Below, in pieces: positions 1-9,047 of a stretch of 48,432 bases of DNA. The stretch is from contig JAWXUF010000004.1 in the NCBI GenBank assembly GCA_044432865.1, positions 1-48,432 of the forward strand, written 5' to 3'. Below the pieces are notes generated by a model. That model had not been told where the DNA came from, ran no database searches, and worked only from the letters and a program-made list of their open reading frames with translations. A program made the position numbers and the translations under genes. Within the stretch, counting starts at the first letter, position 1. Each line of letters begins with the position of its first letter. This DNA is from JAWXUE01 sp044432865 (GTDB lineage Bacteria > Bacillota_I > Bacilli_A > Acholeplasmatales > Anaeroplasmataceae).

Positions 1-51
1 ATAATTTATGATTATAACAATATAAGACCTAGTCATAAATTAAAATATAAA

Positions 52-88
52 ACCCCAATTGAATATAAAATCCAATTAGGGTTTAAAT
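52..88 (-). terminator. candidate terminator of the large lipoprotein gene
   Basis: An 11-bp stem (52-62 with 74-84) is closed by an 11-base loop. On the minus strand its one imperfect position is a G-U pair, and it is followed by a T-rich stretch. It lies about 90 bases past the lipoprotein stop. The rest of 1-177 holds only a weaker hairpin at 156-172 and no gene that I can support. Confidence 0.5.
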
Positions 89-177
89 AATTTTTTTAAT
101 TGTCCACTTTTACTTGACTACTTCACATTCAATTAAGAATGAGTTTTAATTTTATAAGATTGAGTTAATCTTAAAGA

Positions 178-2214
178 TTAAGCGTTTGCTGCAGCATAAG
201 CAGCAAGAGCAGCTTCTAATGTAGCAATGCTTGTTTCATAATCAGTTACTAATGCTTTATTTGAATCAGAGAATGATGCATATAATGCTTTAGCATAAGA
301 AACATAACGAGTAACTGAAGTATTAGCAGAAGCAGAATCAATTGTAGCATATGTAACTACCCAAGATTCTAATTCACCAATTAATCTATCTACTTCATAA
401 GATTCGATAGCAGCTAAATAAGTATTGATAACTTCATCAGCAGAATTAACAGTAGTTATGTATTGAACATATTCACCAACACGAACACCACCAATAGAGT
501 CTGACCATCTATAAGTAGTACCATAAGTATCAGCTAATGTTTCTCCAACTGTAACATGTAATTCAGCTTTATGACTAGTTTCTCCATAGTTATGAACAAA
601 TGTTTCAGTAGTAGAATTATATGTTAATTCAGAATATGAAGCAACAATGTATGAAGTTGCATGTTTAGAATGGTCTACTGTGTTAGTTCCACCACCACCA
701 GCTTTTTGAGTTACTACCATATCAGCATCAATTGCATATAAATTATAGCTCACACCAGTAGATGATCCTGTGTAAGTGTTTGTTAAACTTGCAGTTCCAT
801 CAGCATTAACAGTTAAAGCAATACCTTCACCATTAGCATCAAACATATAATAGTAAGTTGCAACTAAAACACCATCAGCATCATATTCTTCTACAGTGTT
901 ATTTTTAACAGTATTAGAAGAGTTATTTGCCATGATTGTAGTATAATCAGCTAAAACTGTATTATAAATAGCTAATCCAGCAACTGTTGAACTTAAATCA
1001 GTTGTAAAATCTTCAGAAGATAAAATAACTACATTTGAATCTCCAGATGTATCAGTAAGAGTTACAGCCCATCCACCATAGTATTTGAATTCTTGTCCAT
1101 TTACTCTGTATTGAATGTCATTTTCAGTGTAATATAAACTATAATATCCTGAAACTTTTTCTAATTCTTCAGCTTTAACAGCTCTTTCAGTAAGAACTGT
1201 TTGTACAGCATCTACGTGAGGTAAAGTAGCTTCATTACTAATGATATAGTAGTTAGTATAACTAGCTATTGTACATTTAGTATAAACTTGGAAAGTTCCA
1301 TCTTCTAATTCAATAGCATAGTAAGAACCTTCAAATTGTGTAGATACTTGGAAGTATTGTACACCTTCTGTAGTAGTACTTGTTTTTAAAGTAATTGTTT
1401 GAGAAGTTATTGTAGTATCTTCAGTGTCAGTATAAGGAATTGAAGTAGTAACTTGCATATTTTCAATAGTTTGAGCAGCAATAGCTAATTCTTCAAATAA
1501 AGTTGTTGCTGGTGTAGCAACTTCAACTTCATTAGCAACGTCTTCTTCTTTAACGTCTTCAGATCTGTTAGTTAAATTTGAATAAGTCCAAGTTGCAGAA
1601 TTGTATTTAACTGTAGCAGTTTCGAATACATCAGTTGCTTTTTCTTTATCATTTAATTCGAAAGAAAATTCGATTGTCATTGGTGAAGTTAAAGAAGTAG
1701 TATCTTTATCTACAACAAAATAATAAGTAGTAGTTGATGTGTTATCATCATTTTTTACTGTTTCTGATTTGAAGTTTTTGTAAGATAATTCGTTATCTCC
1801 TAAAACTGTGCTTTGAGCAGCAGCTAATTGAGCGAATGGTCCAACGTATGCTTGGTAAGCAGCGTTATCAACTGATTTTAATTCAGTTTCAGTTAATGAA
1901 TCTAATAAAATGATATCTTTATAACCAGTAGTATATGATGTATCACCTGTTGGTGTATATTCATAATAAGTTGAAGGTAACCATGCAGCTGTTTTCCCAC
2001 TTAAATCCATATCGAATACAGTGTTATCAGTAGTGTTTTCTACCATATTCCCATCGATGTTTACAACTTTATTGTTGTAAGATACTGTTACATTTTGATT
2101 TTCTACATTGATATGTCTATCTAAGAAATTAGTTACAGTTTTATCAGAACCACCACATGCAGCTAAAGATGCACAAGTTCCAACAGTTAAAGCTAATAAT
2201 AATAATTTTTTCAT
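178..2214 (-). CDS. large secreted lipoprotein of unknown function (678 aa)
   Basis: The N-terminus is a lipoprotein signal peptide: Met-Lys-Lys, a hydrophobic stretch, then Leu-Ala-Ala-Cys with the lipidated Cys at residue 20. The mature protein should be anchored outside the membrane. The remaining ~655 residues are rich in Thr, Ser, Tyr, Ala and acidic residues, with no motif I recognise. The Gly-Gly-Gly-Gly stretch near residue 505 may be a linker. The C-terminal ~90 residues (Leu/Ala-rich, with spaced Tyr and Ser) look helical. It is monocistronic, with an AGGAG site 11 bases before ATG and a near-consensus promoter, so it is probably well expressed. A second lipoprotein of similar style is at 45548-46690; I see no convincing alignment between them. 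Function is not assigned. Confidence 0.85.
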   Translation of the reverse strand: MKKLLLLALTVGTCASLAACGGSDKTVTNFLDRHINVENQNVTVSYNNKVVNIDGNMVENTTDNTVFDMDLSGKTAAWLPSTYYEYTPTGDTSYTTGYKDIILLDSLTETELKSVDNAAYQAYVGPFAQLAAAQSTVLGDNELSYKNFKSETVKNDDNTSTTTYYFVVDKDTTSLTSPMTIEFSFELNDKEKATDVFETATVKYNSATWTYSNLTNRSEDVKEEDVANEVEVATPATTLFEELAIAAQTIENMQVTTSIPYTDTEDTTITSQTITLKTSTTTEGVQYFQVSTQFEGSYYAIELEDGTFQVYTKCTIASYTNYYIISNEATLPHVDAVQTVLTERAVKAEELEKVSGYYSLYYTENDIQYRVNGQEFKYYGGWAVTLTDTSGDSNVVILSSEDFTTDLSSTVAGLAIYNTVLADYTTIMANNSSNTVKNNTVEEYDADGVLVATYYYMFDANGEGIALTVNADGTASLTNTYTGSSTGVSYNLYAIDADMVVTQKAGGGGTNTVDHSKHATSYIVASYSELTYNSTTETFVHNYGETSHKAELHVTVGETLADTYGTTYRWSDSIGGVRVGEYVQYITTVNSADEVINTYLAAIESYEVDRLIGELESWVVTYATIDSASANTSVTRYVSYAKALYASFSDSNKALVTDYETSIATLEAALAAYAAANA

Positions 2215-2273
2215 GTTGTTTTTTTCTCCTTTTATTTTTTATATGTTTCCCCTTACGAGCAAATCACGGGATA

Positions 2274-2302
2274 ATTATACTCCTACTTTCGACAAATTGC
2301 AA
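2274..2302 (-). promoter_or_regulatory. promoter of the large lipoprotein gene
   Basis: On the minus strand the -35 is TTGCAA (2297-2302), the spacer is 17 bases and the -10 is TATAAT (2274-2279). The predicted start lies near 2267, giving a leader of about 50 bases that includes a locally GC-rich patch at 2249-2270. Confidence 0.7.
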
Positions 2303-2373
2303 TGTTATATTACAATTATTTCACATATATTTTTAAATTATAGAAAAATTAAGTTTAAATTAAGTAAAATAAA

Positions 2374-2398
2374 AAAGCATATTATTAAAATATGCTTT
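2374..2398 (-). terminator. terminator of the DUF4272 gene
   Basis: A 10-bp perfect stem (2374-2383 with 2389-2398) is followed on the minus strand by a T-run. It begins 8 bases past the stop codon of the gene at 2406. Confidence 0.75.
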
Positions 2399-2405
2399 AT
2401 ATTTA

Positions 2406-3593
2406 TTATGCTGGGGTTTCTAAAGTATCCCAATTTTCACCATATAACGTAGTTAAAAGCCAATTTAAGGCATGATGTCTCTCTAATACCATAGTATTTT
2501 CTACATTTTCTAATTTTGTTCTTTCTGCTGCTAATTTTTGAATAGCCCATTTATATCTTTGAATTAAATTTTGAGATTTTAATAAGTCTTCATTAGATTT
2601 AAATGATATTTTTTTACTTGCTTCTTCTATAGAACTAAATGAAAGTAATAGTTTAATAATCTCTGCTGCATTACTAGTACCATTAAGTTCTGGTAAAGTG
2701 TATAAATTACATGCATCTAATAAAGTAGAACATGCTTCATACTTCCAAATAAAGAACATATGCATTTGTTGATTCTTTTCTTTAGAATCAAGATAAAGAA
2801 GTTCATTACGAGTCATAAAAGATTTTACGCCATACTTAGCATCTAGTCCTTTTAAAACATCTTCTGCTTGTTCAGGTTTATTAACTAAAGATTCAGTATA
2901 TACAGCTATAGATGCTAAAGCGTAAATTCTTTGCATTACTTCTACCTCACTTCTAACTTTAATATCTTGTAATCTTAAATTAAATTCAGTAGATTCATTA
3001 ACTGGAATATTTTTCTCTTTTAAAAATTGAACATTTGATTCATAAATATCTCTATCTTCTTGAGTCTCTTCTGTTTCTCTATAAAATAAAAAATCAGTTC
3101 TAATAGCAATTCTATGTTCTGTAACATCTGATTTACCTTCATGAGAAAATAAAAGTTTACCTTCATCATTAAGTAAATCAAGATTTTTCATTGCAATCAT
3201 CCCACCAATATCTTTTGTTGCTTTTAAAAGTGCAGTGAAAAACATATTGTTTCTTTGTTGATCATCAGTCATTGGTACACTAATAAGTATTAAAGAATTA
3301 GAAACTTTAACATGTTGTAAAACTCCTAATTTAACATTTTCAACATCTGCTTTAATACTTGCGTAATAATTAAACATTGAAAAAAACTCATTATTTAATT
3401 TTTCTTTATCTAAAGCTGAAGGGTGAGTACCTACTATAGCTCTAGTATAATCTGGTAATGTATATAAAAAATTACCTTCTTCTTCAACGAAATACATACA
3501 GTTACTTCCTAAAGCTTCATTTAAAGCATTAGCAAAGAAATCAATCTTTGGTAAAGTACATATAACAGTAACAACTAAACTCTTTTGTTCCAT
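2406..3593 (-). CDS. DUF4272-like domain protein
   Basis: The protein is about 395 aa. The C-terminus (Glu-Arg-His-His-Ala-Leu-Asn-Trp-Leu, then Asn-Trp-Asp before the end) resembles the DUF4272 signature of ER-x-x-ALNWL...WD. The middle (Arg-Ile-Tyr-Ala-Leu-Ala-Ser-Ile-Ala-Val) and a Trp-Lys-Tyr-Glu-Ala segment also fit that family. The first ~190 residues look like a separate alpha/beta domain. No signal peptide or membrane segment is visible, so it is probably cytoplasmic. DUF4272 has no established function that I can cite. An in-frame GTG three codons upstream overlaps the AAGGAAG ribosome site, so I place the start at the ATG at 3593. It has its own terminator and appears monocistronic. 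Confidence 0.75.
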   Translation of the reverse strand: MEQKSLVVTVICTLPKIDFFANALNEALGSNCMYFVEEEGNFLYTLPDYTRAIVGTHPSALDKEKLNNEFFSMFNYYASIKADVENVKLGVLQHVKVSNSLILISVPMTDDQQRNNMFFTALLKATKDIGGMIAMKNLDLLNDEGKLLFSHEGKSDVTEHRIAIRTDFLFYRETEETQEDRDIYESNVQFLKEKNIPVNESTEFNLRLQDIKVRSEVEVMQRIYALASIAVYTESLVNKPEQAEDVLKGLDAKYGVKSFMTRNELLYLDSKEKNQQMHMFFIWKYEACSTLLDACNLYTLPELNGTSNAAEIIKLLLSFSSIEEASKKISFKSNEDLLKSQNLIQRYKWAIQKLAAERTKLENVENTMVLERHHALNWLLTTLYGENWDTLETPA

Positions 3594-3674
3594 AAAAACC
3601 ACTTCCTTATTCTAATTAATAAGTATATAAAACCTATTAAAATAATTATAACATTTAATTTAATAATTTAAAAA

Positions 3675-4445
3675 CTATTTTTGTAAATACATAGTAATCT
3701 TTAAACATAACCATTTAGGACTAATATAAGCTAGTTTTGTTAAAAAACCCAATTTAAAAGAAACACCTGCTTTAACATTAAGTTTACCTTTAAGCATTGC
3801 TTTATATCCTTTTTCTGCTACTTTAATAGGACTCTTTGTTTTTTTGAATACTTTAGTGTTATTCATATTTGATGATTTACCAAAATTTGTTTGAGTAATA
3901 CCTGGTATTAAAGTAGTGATAGAAATATTATATTGTTTTACTTCCTGTGCTATAGCGTTTGAAAAAGATAATACATATGATTTAGTTGCTGAATAAACAC
4001 TTAACATTGGTCCTGGATGATATGCTGCAATAGAAGCTACATTTAAAATCTTACCTTTTTTTCTTTTAATAAAATCATTTAAAAACAAATGAGTTAATTC
4101 AGTTAAAGAATTAATGTTCAATTGAATTAAAGAGTTATATTTAGAATAATCTTGTTCATTAAAGTATCCTTGTAATCCCGCTCCAGCATTATTTATTAAG
4201 TAATCTACTTCTATGTTTAATTCTTTAATTTCGTTATATAACTCAAGTGGAGCGCTAGGATTAGATAAATCTTTTTGAATACATACAACTTTTATTTGGT
4301 AATTACTTTCTAATTCTTCTTTAACTTTGTTTAAAGAATCTATGTTTCTTGAAACAATAACTAAATCCTTTTTATTTTTAGCATGACATTTAGCAAGTTC
4401 ATAACCTATACCACTTGATGCTCCTGTAATTAAAGCTACATTCAT
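3675..4445 (-). CDS. short-chain dehydrogenase/reductase
   Basis: This 256-aa protein is a classical SDR. It has the Rossmann NAD(P)-binding motif Gly-Ala-Ser-Ser-Gly-Ile-Gly at residues 8-14, Asn-Asn-Ala-Gly at 85-88, Ser138, and the catalytic Tyr151-Ser-Ala-Thr-Lys155. Arg33 after the second strand suggests NADPH preference. It most resembles the YqjQ/DltE-type SDRs of unknown substrate. The last ~50 residues are hydrophobic and basic and could associate with membrane. The start has a strong GGAGGT site. It is monocistronic. The substrate cannot be read from the sequence. Confidence 0.9.
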   Translation of the reverse strand: MNVALITGASSGIGYELAKCHAKNKKDLVIVSRNIDSLNKVKEELESNYQIKVVCIQKDLSNPSAPLELYNEIKELNIEVDYLINNAGAGLQGYFNEQDYSKYNSLIQLNINSLTELTHLFLNDFIKRKKGKILNVASIAAYHPGPMLSVYSATKSYVLSFSNAIAQEVKQYNISITTLIPGITQTNFGKSSNMNNTKVFKKTKSPIKVAEKGYKAMLKGKLNVKAGVSFKLGFLTKLAYISPKWLCLKITMYLQK

Positions 4446-4472
4446 AAAAATACCTCCGATATAATTTATTAA

Positions 4473-4481
4473 ATTATATCA
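4473..4481 (-). promoter_or_regulatory. extended -10 promoter of the SDR gene
   Basis: The minus strand reads TGA-TATAAT (TATAAT at 4473-4478) about 28 bases before the ATG. No clear -35 is visible. The same TGn-TATAAT form recurs before dnaX, pyrG, the DHH operon and the SRP RNA. Confidence 0.6.
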
Positions 4482-4490
4482 TTAAAATAA

Positions 4491-4526
4491 AAAAGAACCT
4501 ATTACTTAATTGTAATAGGTTCTTTT
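4491..4526 (-). terminator. terminator of yebC
   Basis: A perfect 15-bp stem (4491-4505 with 4512-4526) has a 6-base loop and a T-run on the minus strand. It begins 10 bases past the yebC stop. Confidence 0.9.
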
Positions 4527-4535
4527 AATAACGAA

Positions 4536-5246
4536 TTATAATTGTGCGTTATGATAAACTTCTTGAACGTCATCTAATTCTTCTAACATAGACATCATTC
4601 TTTCAAATTTAACTTTAGCTTCATCATCTAATTCAACAGTACTCATTGGAATAAATCCTACGAAGTCTTCAATGAACTCGATATCTGATTTAGCAGCTAA
4701 TAAAGCATCTTTAGCTTTTTCGTAATCTCCTTGAGATGTTTTAACAATAATTAAATCATCATCTGATTCAATATCACAATCGATATCAGCCATAATTAAT
4801 GTATCCATTGCTTCTTCTTCACTCATACCATCAAATGATAACATACCATTAAAAGTAAACATGTGAGTTGCACAACCTGTAACTCCAACATTTCCTCCTG
4901 TTTTAGTAAAACAGTTTTTAACATCTGAAATTGTTCTATTAACATTATCAGTTAAACATTCAACAATAATCATAGTATTACCAGGACCGAATCCTTCATA
5001 TCTATTTGATTGATAGTTCTCTTGAGAACCACCCTTAGCTTTATCGATTGCTCTTTTAATTACATCAGCTGTAACGTTATCTTTTTTAGCTTTCTCAATA
5101 ATTTTTTTAAGTGCTAAGTTTGTAGTTGGATCTGGTGATCCTTTAGCAGCCATAAAAATTTCTTTTCCATATTTTGCATATAGTTTTGATTTTGCTGCTG
5201 CTGTTTTAGCCATAGAGGCTGCTCTTACTTCATGTGCTCTTCCCAT
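4536..5246 (-). CDS. yebC: YebC/PmpR family regulator
   Basis: The N-terminus Met-Gly-Arg-Ala-His-Glu-Val-Arg, the Lys/Ala-rich first 30 residues and the 236-aa length are typical of YebC/PmpR. Proteins of this family have been described as DNA-binding regulators, and some members as translation factors that relieve ribosome stalling at proline stretches. The three-domain family layout is evident, including the central Thr-Gly-Gly-Asn-Val-Gly-Val segment and the acidic C-terminus. A TTG lies six codons upstream, but AAAGGA precedes the ATG at 5246 at good spacing, so I start there. It is monocistronic. Confidence 0.93.
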   Translation of the reverse strand: MGRAHEVRAASMAKTAAAKSKLYAKYGKEIFMAAKGSPDPTTNLALKKIIEKAKKDNVTADVIKRAIDKAKGGSQENYQSNRYEGFGPGNTMIIVECLTDNVNRTISDVKNCFTKTGGNVGVTGCATHMFTFNGMLSFDGMSEEEAMDTLIMADIDCDIESDDDLIIVKTSQGDYEKAKDALLAAKSDIEFIEDFVGFIPMSTVELDDEAKVKFERMMSMLEELDDVQEVYHNAQL

Positions 5247-5332
5247 TGTTATATTTCCTTTCAAATTTAATTACTATTATTATAACAAAAATTTGTAATT
5301 AACTCAAACTATAAAAAAATAAATAAAAAGAA

Positions 5333-5368
5333 AAATGAAATACGGCTTTATTAAGCCATATTTCATTT
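5333..5368 (-). terminator. terminator of the XRE/membrane-protein pair
   Basis: A 16-pair stem with one wobble and a 4-base loop is followed on the minus strand by a T-rich tail. It sits directly after the XRE gene stop at 5371. Confidence 0.85.
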
Positions 5369-5370
5369 AA

Positions 5371-5580
5371 TCATTTCTTTAATATATACGAGTTGAAATC
5401 AAATACATCTTCTATTGATAGGTTGAATACTTGAGATATTTTATATGCTAATTCTAAACTTGCAGTATGTTTACTTTGTTCTAATGAAATAATTGTTTGT
5501 CTAGATACACCAACTAATTTAGCTAATTCTACTTGAGTAATCTTTCTTGATTTACGTAAATACTCTATTTTATTATTCAT
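5371..5580 (-). CDS. small XRE-family transcriptional regulator (69 aa)
   Basis: The whole protein is a helix-turn-helix: Arg-Lys-Ser-Arg-Lys-Ile-Thr-Gln then Leu-Ala-Lys-Leu-Val-Gly-Val-Ser-Arg-Gln-Thr-Ile. This is the compact Cro/CI form related to YozG-type regulators, which often accompany a membrane protein gene. GGAGGT lies 8 bases before the ATG at 5580; the longer open frame upstream has no ribosome site. It is the second gene after an unknown membrane protein, about 55 bases apart and probably cotranscribed. It may regulate that operon, but no palindrome pinpoints an operator. Confidence 0.88.
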   Translation of the reverse strand: MNNKIEYLRKSRKITQVELAKLVGVSRQTIISLEQSKHTASLELAYKISQVFNLSIEDVFDFNSYILKK

Positions 5581-5635
5581 ATAAATTACCTCCAATTTAA
5601 TATAATTATAATTTATTTTAAGGTAATATACAATA

Positions 5636-6178
5636 TTATATATCAATTGATCTATCGATTTGATTTGTATCATCATTACTTAATTTATAAAAAGCATAAG
5701 CATTTGTAATGAATGTTACGATGATAGTACTTTCAATTGTTCTTTTATCTTGTGTTTGTTTTATTCCATTTCTTTTGTTTTCTTTAAACTGTTTATAACT
5801 TTCTCTTGTATATTCATCAATTGTATATAGTAGTATTATTATTGCTATTGTATCTTGAATTAGTTCTTCTACATCTATATTATCAATTATATCTTCTTCA
5901 TTTAATACTTTAGAATAATAAGCATTGAAATATACATATAATACATTTCTAAATGCAGCATTAGTTAATACATCAACATTTTCAGATATACTTCCACTAA
6001 AAAAACCTGATATAGTTGATGCATAATATAATGGTAATGGAGATATTGATGTTATTATTTCTAGGAAATCGGATTTATTATAAAAAAAGATATTTAGAAT
6101 AATATCACTAACATACTGTCCTATTAAAGAGGAAATTACTCCTAAACTTGCTAGTTTAGGAATATCTTTATTTATCAT
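5636..6178 (-). CDS. unrecognised membrane-associated protein
   Basis: I do not recognise this 180-aa protein. Hydrophobic stretches lie near residues 7-35, 48-62 and 108-122, with a basic, charged region (Lys-Glu-Asn-Lys-Arg-Asn) near 135-145 and a final hydrophobic stretch near 155-168, so it is probably an inner-membrane protein. A strong GGAGGT site precedes the ATG at 6178; the open frame starts 12 codons earlier without a site. The downstream XRE regulator suggests a regulated two-gene unit, as in YozG/DUF2975 pairs, but I cannot place this protein in DUF2975. Confidence 0.7.
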   Translation of the reverse strand: MINKDIPKLASLGVISSLIGQYVSDIILNIFFYNKSDFLEIITSISPLPLYYASTISGFFSGSISENVDVLTNAAFRNVLYVYFNAYYSKVLNEEDIIDNIDVEELIQDTIAIIILLYTIDEYTRESYKQFKENKRNGIKQTQDKRTIESTIIVTFITNAYAFYKLSNDDTNQIDRSIDI

Positions 6179-6299
6179 AAATACCTCCTTTAATATTATA
6201 ATATGATAAATCATATATATTGTTTTAGATTTATATTATAAATAACTTACAATATTTAATTATATCATTTTACTCACTTTTGATTTTATAAGCAAAAAA

Positions 6300-6363
6300 A
6301 TATCTCTAAAATAGATTTATAGATAATTTTATTTTAATTATTTATTTTCTACTTTAGAGATAT
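6300..6363 (-). terminator. terminator of the two-component operon
   Basis: A 15-position stem (6300-6314 with 6349-6363, one mismatch) with a long AT-rich loop is followed on the minus strand by TTTTTTT. It lies about 20 bases past the histidine kinase stop. Confidence 0.7.
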
Positions 6364-6381
6364 AAAATCAAATTTGTTTCT

Positions 6382-7683
6382 TTATTCTTTTGTATTAGGA
6401 TCAACAATTATAAACGTTACTCCTACTTCTTCATTTTGTACAATTAATTCTAATTTAAAGAAATCTACTGTTTTCTTAACAATACTCATACCTACTCCGA
6501 ATATACCTTTAGAACCTTTTTCATATGCTTTAAATGCAGCATCTAAAAATTTATCTTCAATATTAGGACCATCATTATAAATAGATAATTTTGAATTGTT
6601 TAATTTAATAACAATTTTAGTTTCAGCAAATCTTATTGCATTAGATATAATGTTTTCAATTATAGTTTGATAATTTTCTTCATAACCATAGAAAATACTA
6701 TTATCAAGATCTAATTCAAATGAAATGTTTGTTAGGTATTTTGTGTTATGCACTACTCTATTAATTATATTAGATAAATTAATAGGTTCAAATTCTCTAT
6801 TTTGTTCTAAATAATTTAATCGATTTAATTGTAGTAAACTTTCTACCTTATGTTGTAATACATCACTTTGTTTTATTATAACAATACTTGCATCAGGAGT
6901 TTCAACACCATCTAATATTGCTTCAGAATATGATTTAATAACAGCAAGTGGTGTTTTTATATCATGACTTAAATTTTGAATTATCTCTTTTTTAGTTTCT
7001 TCATTTTGATGAATTTGTTCTCTCATTTCATCAATTGAATTTGATAATAATCCAATCTCATCAAGATTTGTGTCGCTATAAGGAGTTGCATAATCATCTT
7101 TAGGCATTCTTTTTACGTGATCTGCAATCTTACTAATACGACTAACTAAAATATTACTCCAAAAACCAATTATTAAACCACCAGCTAATAATGTTAAACT
7201 AAATAAAATCATAATTTGAATACCTGTTTGTTGTTGCATATCACTTAATAGTAATCCTTCTGAAACTGTTAATATGTAATGATTTCCATCATTTGTTTTT
7301 ACTACTGAATAAAAATATTTATCAATTGAATCTAAATCATTACGATAATAATCATCGTCTTTTAAGTTATATGTAATTTTATTGTATAGTTCTGATACAT
7401 AATCTTCATCTATGATTTCAAATACTCTATCAGAAGTATAAAATTTTCCATTATAGTCCCATATTACAAATTCAATTCCATTTTGAGAATTGTAATCATC
7501 TAAATCGTAATCTAGTTCCATTAATGATTCTATTGTTAAAGCAAAATCATCTAATTTTGAATAATTTATATCAGTGTATGTTGCTATTAACCAATTAGAT
7601 AATACTGAGTAGAATGTTAATGTTGTTAATAATAATACTAAAGTGTATATGAAAAATAGTTGTTTTGATAAACTTTTTTTCAT
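6382..7683 (-). CDS. sensor histidine kinase
   Basis: This 433-aa kinase has one membrane segment at about residues 8-30, an acidic extracellular sensor region at about 31-150, a second membrane segment near 153-178, a HAMP-like linker, and a HisKA helix with the phosphoacceptor His240 (Asn-Leu-Ser-His-Asp-Ile-Lys-Thr-Pro-Leu). The ATPase domain has an N-box (Glu-Asn-Ile-Ile-Ser-Asn-Ala) and a G-box (Gly-Val-Gly-Met-Ser-Ile-Val-Lys). Its ATG overlaps the response regulator stop (ATGA), so the two are translationally coupled. The sensor region is Asp/Tyr-rich with no known ligand fold that I can identify. No obvious target operon lies next to it. Confidence 0.93.
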   Translation of the reverse strand: MKKSLSKQLFFIYTLVLLLTTLTFYSVLSNWLIATYTDINYSKLDDFALTIESLMELDYDLDDYNSQNGIEFVIWDYNGKFYTSDRVFEIIDEDYVSELYNKITYNLKDDDYYRNDLDSIDKYFYSVVKTNDGNHYILTVSEGLLLSDMQQQTGIQIMILFSLTLLAGGLIIGFWSNILVSRISKIADHVKRMPKDDYATPYSDTNLDEIGLLSNSIDEMREQIHQNEETKKEIIQNLSHDIKTPLAVIKSYSEAILDGVETPDASIVIIKQSDVLQHKVESLLQLNRLNYLEQNREFEPINLSNIINRVVHNTKYLTNISFELDLDNSIFYGYEENYQTIIENIISNAIRFAETKIVIKLNNSKLSIYNDGPNIEDKFLDAAFKAYEKGSKGIFGVGMSIVKKTVDFFKLELIVQNEEVGVTFIIVDPNTKE

Positions 7684-8339
7684 GAAAGTCTATAACCAAA
7701 TCCATATAGAGTTTCTACTCTTAAATTTGGCATTTTAGCTCTTAATCTTCTCATTAAGTCATCTACTACTCTATCAGATCCGAAATATTGTTCACCCCAT
7801 ATATTAGTAAGGATTTGATCTCTACTAAATGCTTTTGTTGGGTTTTTAAGTAAGAATAACATTAAGTCATATTCTTTTGATGTTAAATTTAATGCTTCAT
7901 TTTCATCATGAACAATTCTTTTATCTAAATCAATTTTATAATTTTCATAGTTAATAATTGGACTGGAAATATTTTTATATGTTCTTGTTAAAATATTTTT
8001 AATTCTTAACATAAGCTCTCTTGGAGAATATGGTTTAGGAAGGTAATCATCTCCACCTAATTCTAATCCCATTATTTTATCTATATCCTGGTCTCTTGCA
8101 GATGTAAATATAATAGGTACTCCTTCTTTTCTTGTTCTAATTTCTTTTATTAAATCATAACCACTAATTTGACCTGGTAACATGATATCTAAAATCCATA
8201 AATCAACTTCACTTGAAAAGTTTTGAAGAGCTTCCTCTCCAGTTAAATAATGTTTTACATTATATCCTTCTTTTACTAAATACTTCATTACTAATGTTGC
8301 TAAATCTTTTTCGTCTTCTACTAAACAAACGTTATACAT
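7680..8339 (-). CDS. OmpR/PhoB-family response regulator
   Basis: The receiver domain has the acidic pair Glu-Asp near residues 8-9, phosphoacceptor Asp51 (Leu-Asp-Ile-Met-Leu), the Thr-Ser-Ala switch segment and Pro-Lys-Pro. A winged-helix DNA-binding domain follows, with Leu-Thr-Ser-Lys-Glu-Tyr-Asp-Leu-Met and the C-terminal Arg-Val-Glu-Thr-Leu-Tyr-Gly-Phe-Gly-Tyr-Arg. Length is about 219 aa. GAGGTG lies 6 bases before the ATG at 8339; nine extra upstream bases are open but lack a usual start. It ends in TGA within ATGA, evidence for TGA as a stop in this genome. Confidence 0.95.
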   Translation of the reverse strand: MYNVCLVEDEKDLATLVMKYLVKEGYNVKHYLTGEEALQNFSSEVDLWILDIMLPGQISGYDLIKEIRTRKEGVPIIFTSARDQDIDKIMGLELGGDDYLPKPYSPRELMLRIKNILTRTYKNISSPIINYENYKIDLDKRIVHDENEALNLTSKEYDLMLFLLKNPTKAFSRDQILTNIWGEQYFGSDRVVDDLMRRLRAKMPNLRVETLYGFGYRLS

Positions 8340-8442
8340 TAAAATCACCTCTATTTATATTATATCTTATTTTATAAATTTATTTGTTACAAATTATGTT
8401 ATTTTTGTTAATTCTAGATAAAATTCTAGTTGTAAAAAGAAT

Positions 8443-8474
8443 AAAAGGTAATTATATTCCAATAATTACCTTTT
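8443..8474 (-). terminator. terminator of rpoE
   Basis: A 12-bp perfect stem (8443-8454 with 8463-8474), an 8-base loop and a T-rich tail on the minus strand, 6 bases past the rpoE stop. Confidence 0.85.
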
Positions 8475-8480
8475 ATTTTA

Positions 8481-9014
8481 TTATTTATCGTCGTATAGAT
8501 CTTCGTAATCATCCATATAATCGTTATATTTATCTTCATCTAAGAATGAATCTGACATAGTTTCATCATCATAATCTTTGCTGTAAGGAATGAAAGTATC
8601 ATCAACATCAACGATGTCATCTTCTTCATCTTCCATAACTGGTACGATTTCATCATCTTCGTCTTCTTCAACTTCAACAATTTCATCTTCTTCTTCGATA
8701 ACTTCATAATCATCTGCAGTTACTTCATCTTCTTCATCTTCTTCGATTATACCATCAGAGAAGTATGAACCATCTTTATCCCATAATGCGATATCATGTC
8801 TTGATTTAAGATCCCATTCACCTTCACCACAATATACAAATAATGCACTTGTAGTAATATCGATATATAATTGTGTAGCTAAAGTACCATCGGTATCATC
8901 TAAACCTTTTAACTCTAAAGTTTCTTTAATAATTTCAGTAGCTTTTTGTGGTTTTTTCTTTTTTGTGATTAACTCGATTGATACTTCTAACATTGATTTT
9001 TGATTTACATTCAT
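8481..9014 (-). CDS. rpoE: RNA polymerase delta subunit
   Basis: The protein is 177 aa. The N-terminal ~90 residues form the HARE-HTH fold of RpoE/delta, with a Lys-Lys-Lys-Lys-Pro-Gln segment and Gly-Glu-Gly-Glu-Trp-Asp-Leu-Lys-Ser-Arg. The rest is almost entirely Asp/Glu, as expected for the disordered acidic tail. Delta is a Firmicutes RNA polymerase subunit that promotes core recycling and sensitivity to initiating NTP levels. In many Firmicutes rpoE sits next to pyrG; here pyrG is 10 kb away. It follows the ywiB-like gene but has its own promoter and terminator. Confidence 0.95.
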   Translation of the reverse strand: MNVNQKSMLEVSIELITKKKKPQKATEIIKETLELKGLDDTDGTLATQLYIDITTSALFVYCGEGEWDLKSRHDIALWDKDGSYFSDGIIEEDEEDEVTADDYEVIEEEDEIVEVEEDEDDEIVPVMEDEEDDIVDVDDTFIPYSKDYDDETMSDSFLDEDKYNDYMDDYEDLYDDK

Positions 9015-9047
9015 AAAAATTTCCTCCTAGAAAAAAGAACTCTCTCA

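Noticed and set aside
2108..2452. Plus-strand open frame across the lipoprotein start
   Set aside because: It overlaps the signal peptide region and promoter of the minus-strand gene and has no ribosome site.
7680..7683. TGA read as tryptophan (Mycoplasma code)
   Set aside because: TGA ends the response regulator, dapD and potB at conserved positions in ATGA overlaps; tryptophan is encoded by TGG.
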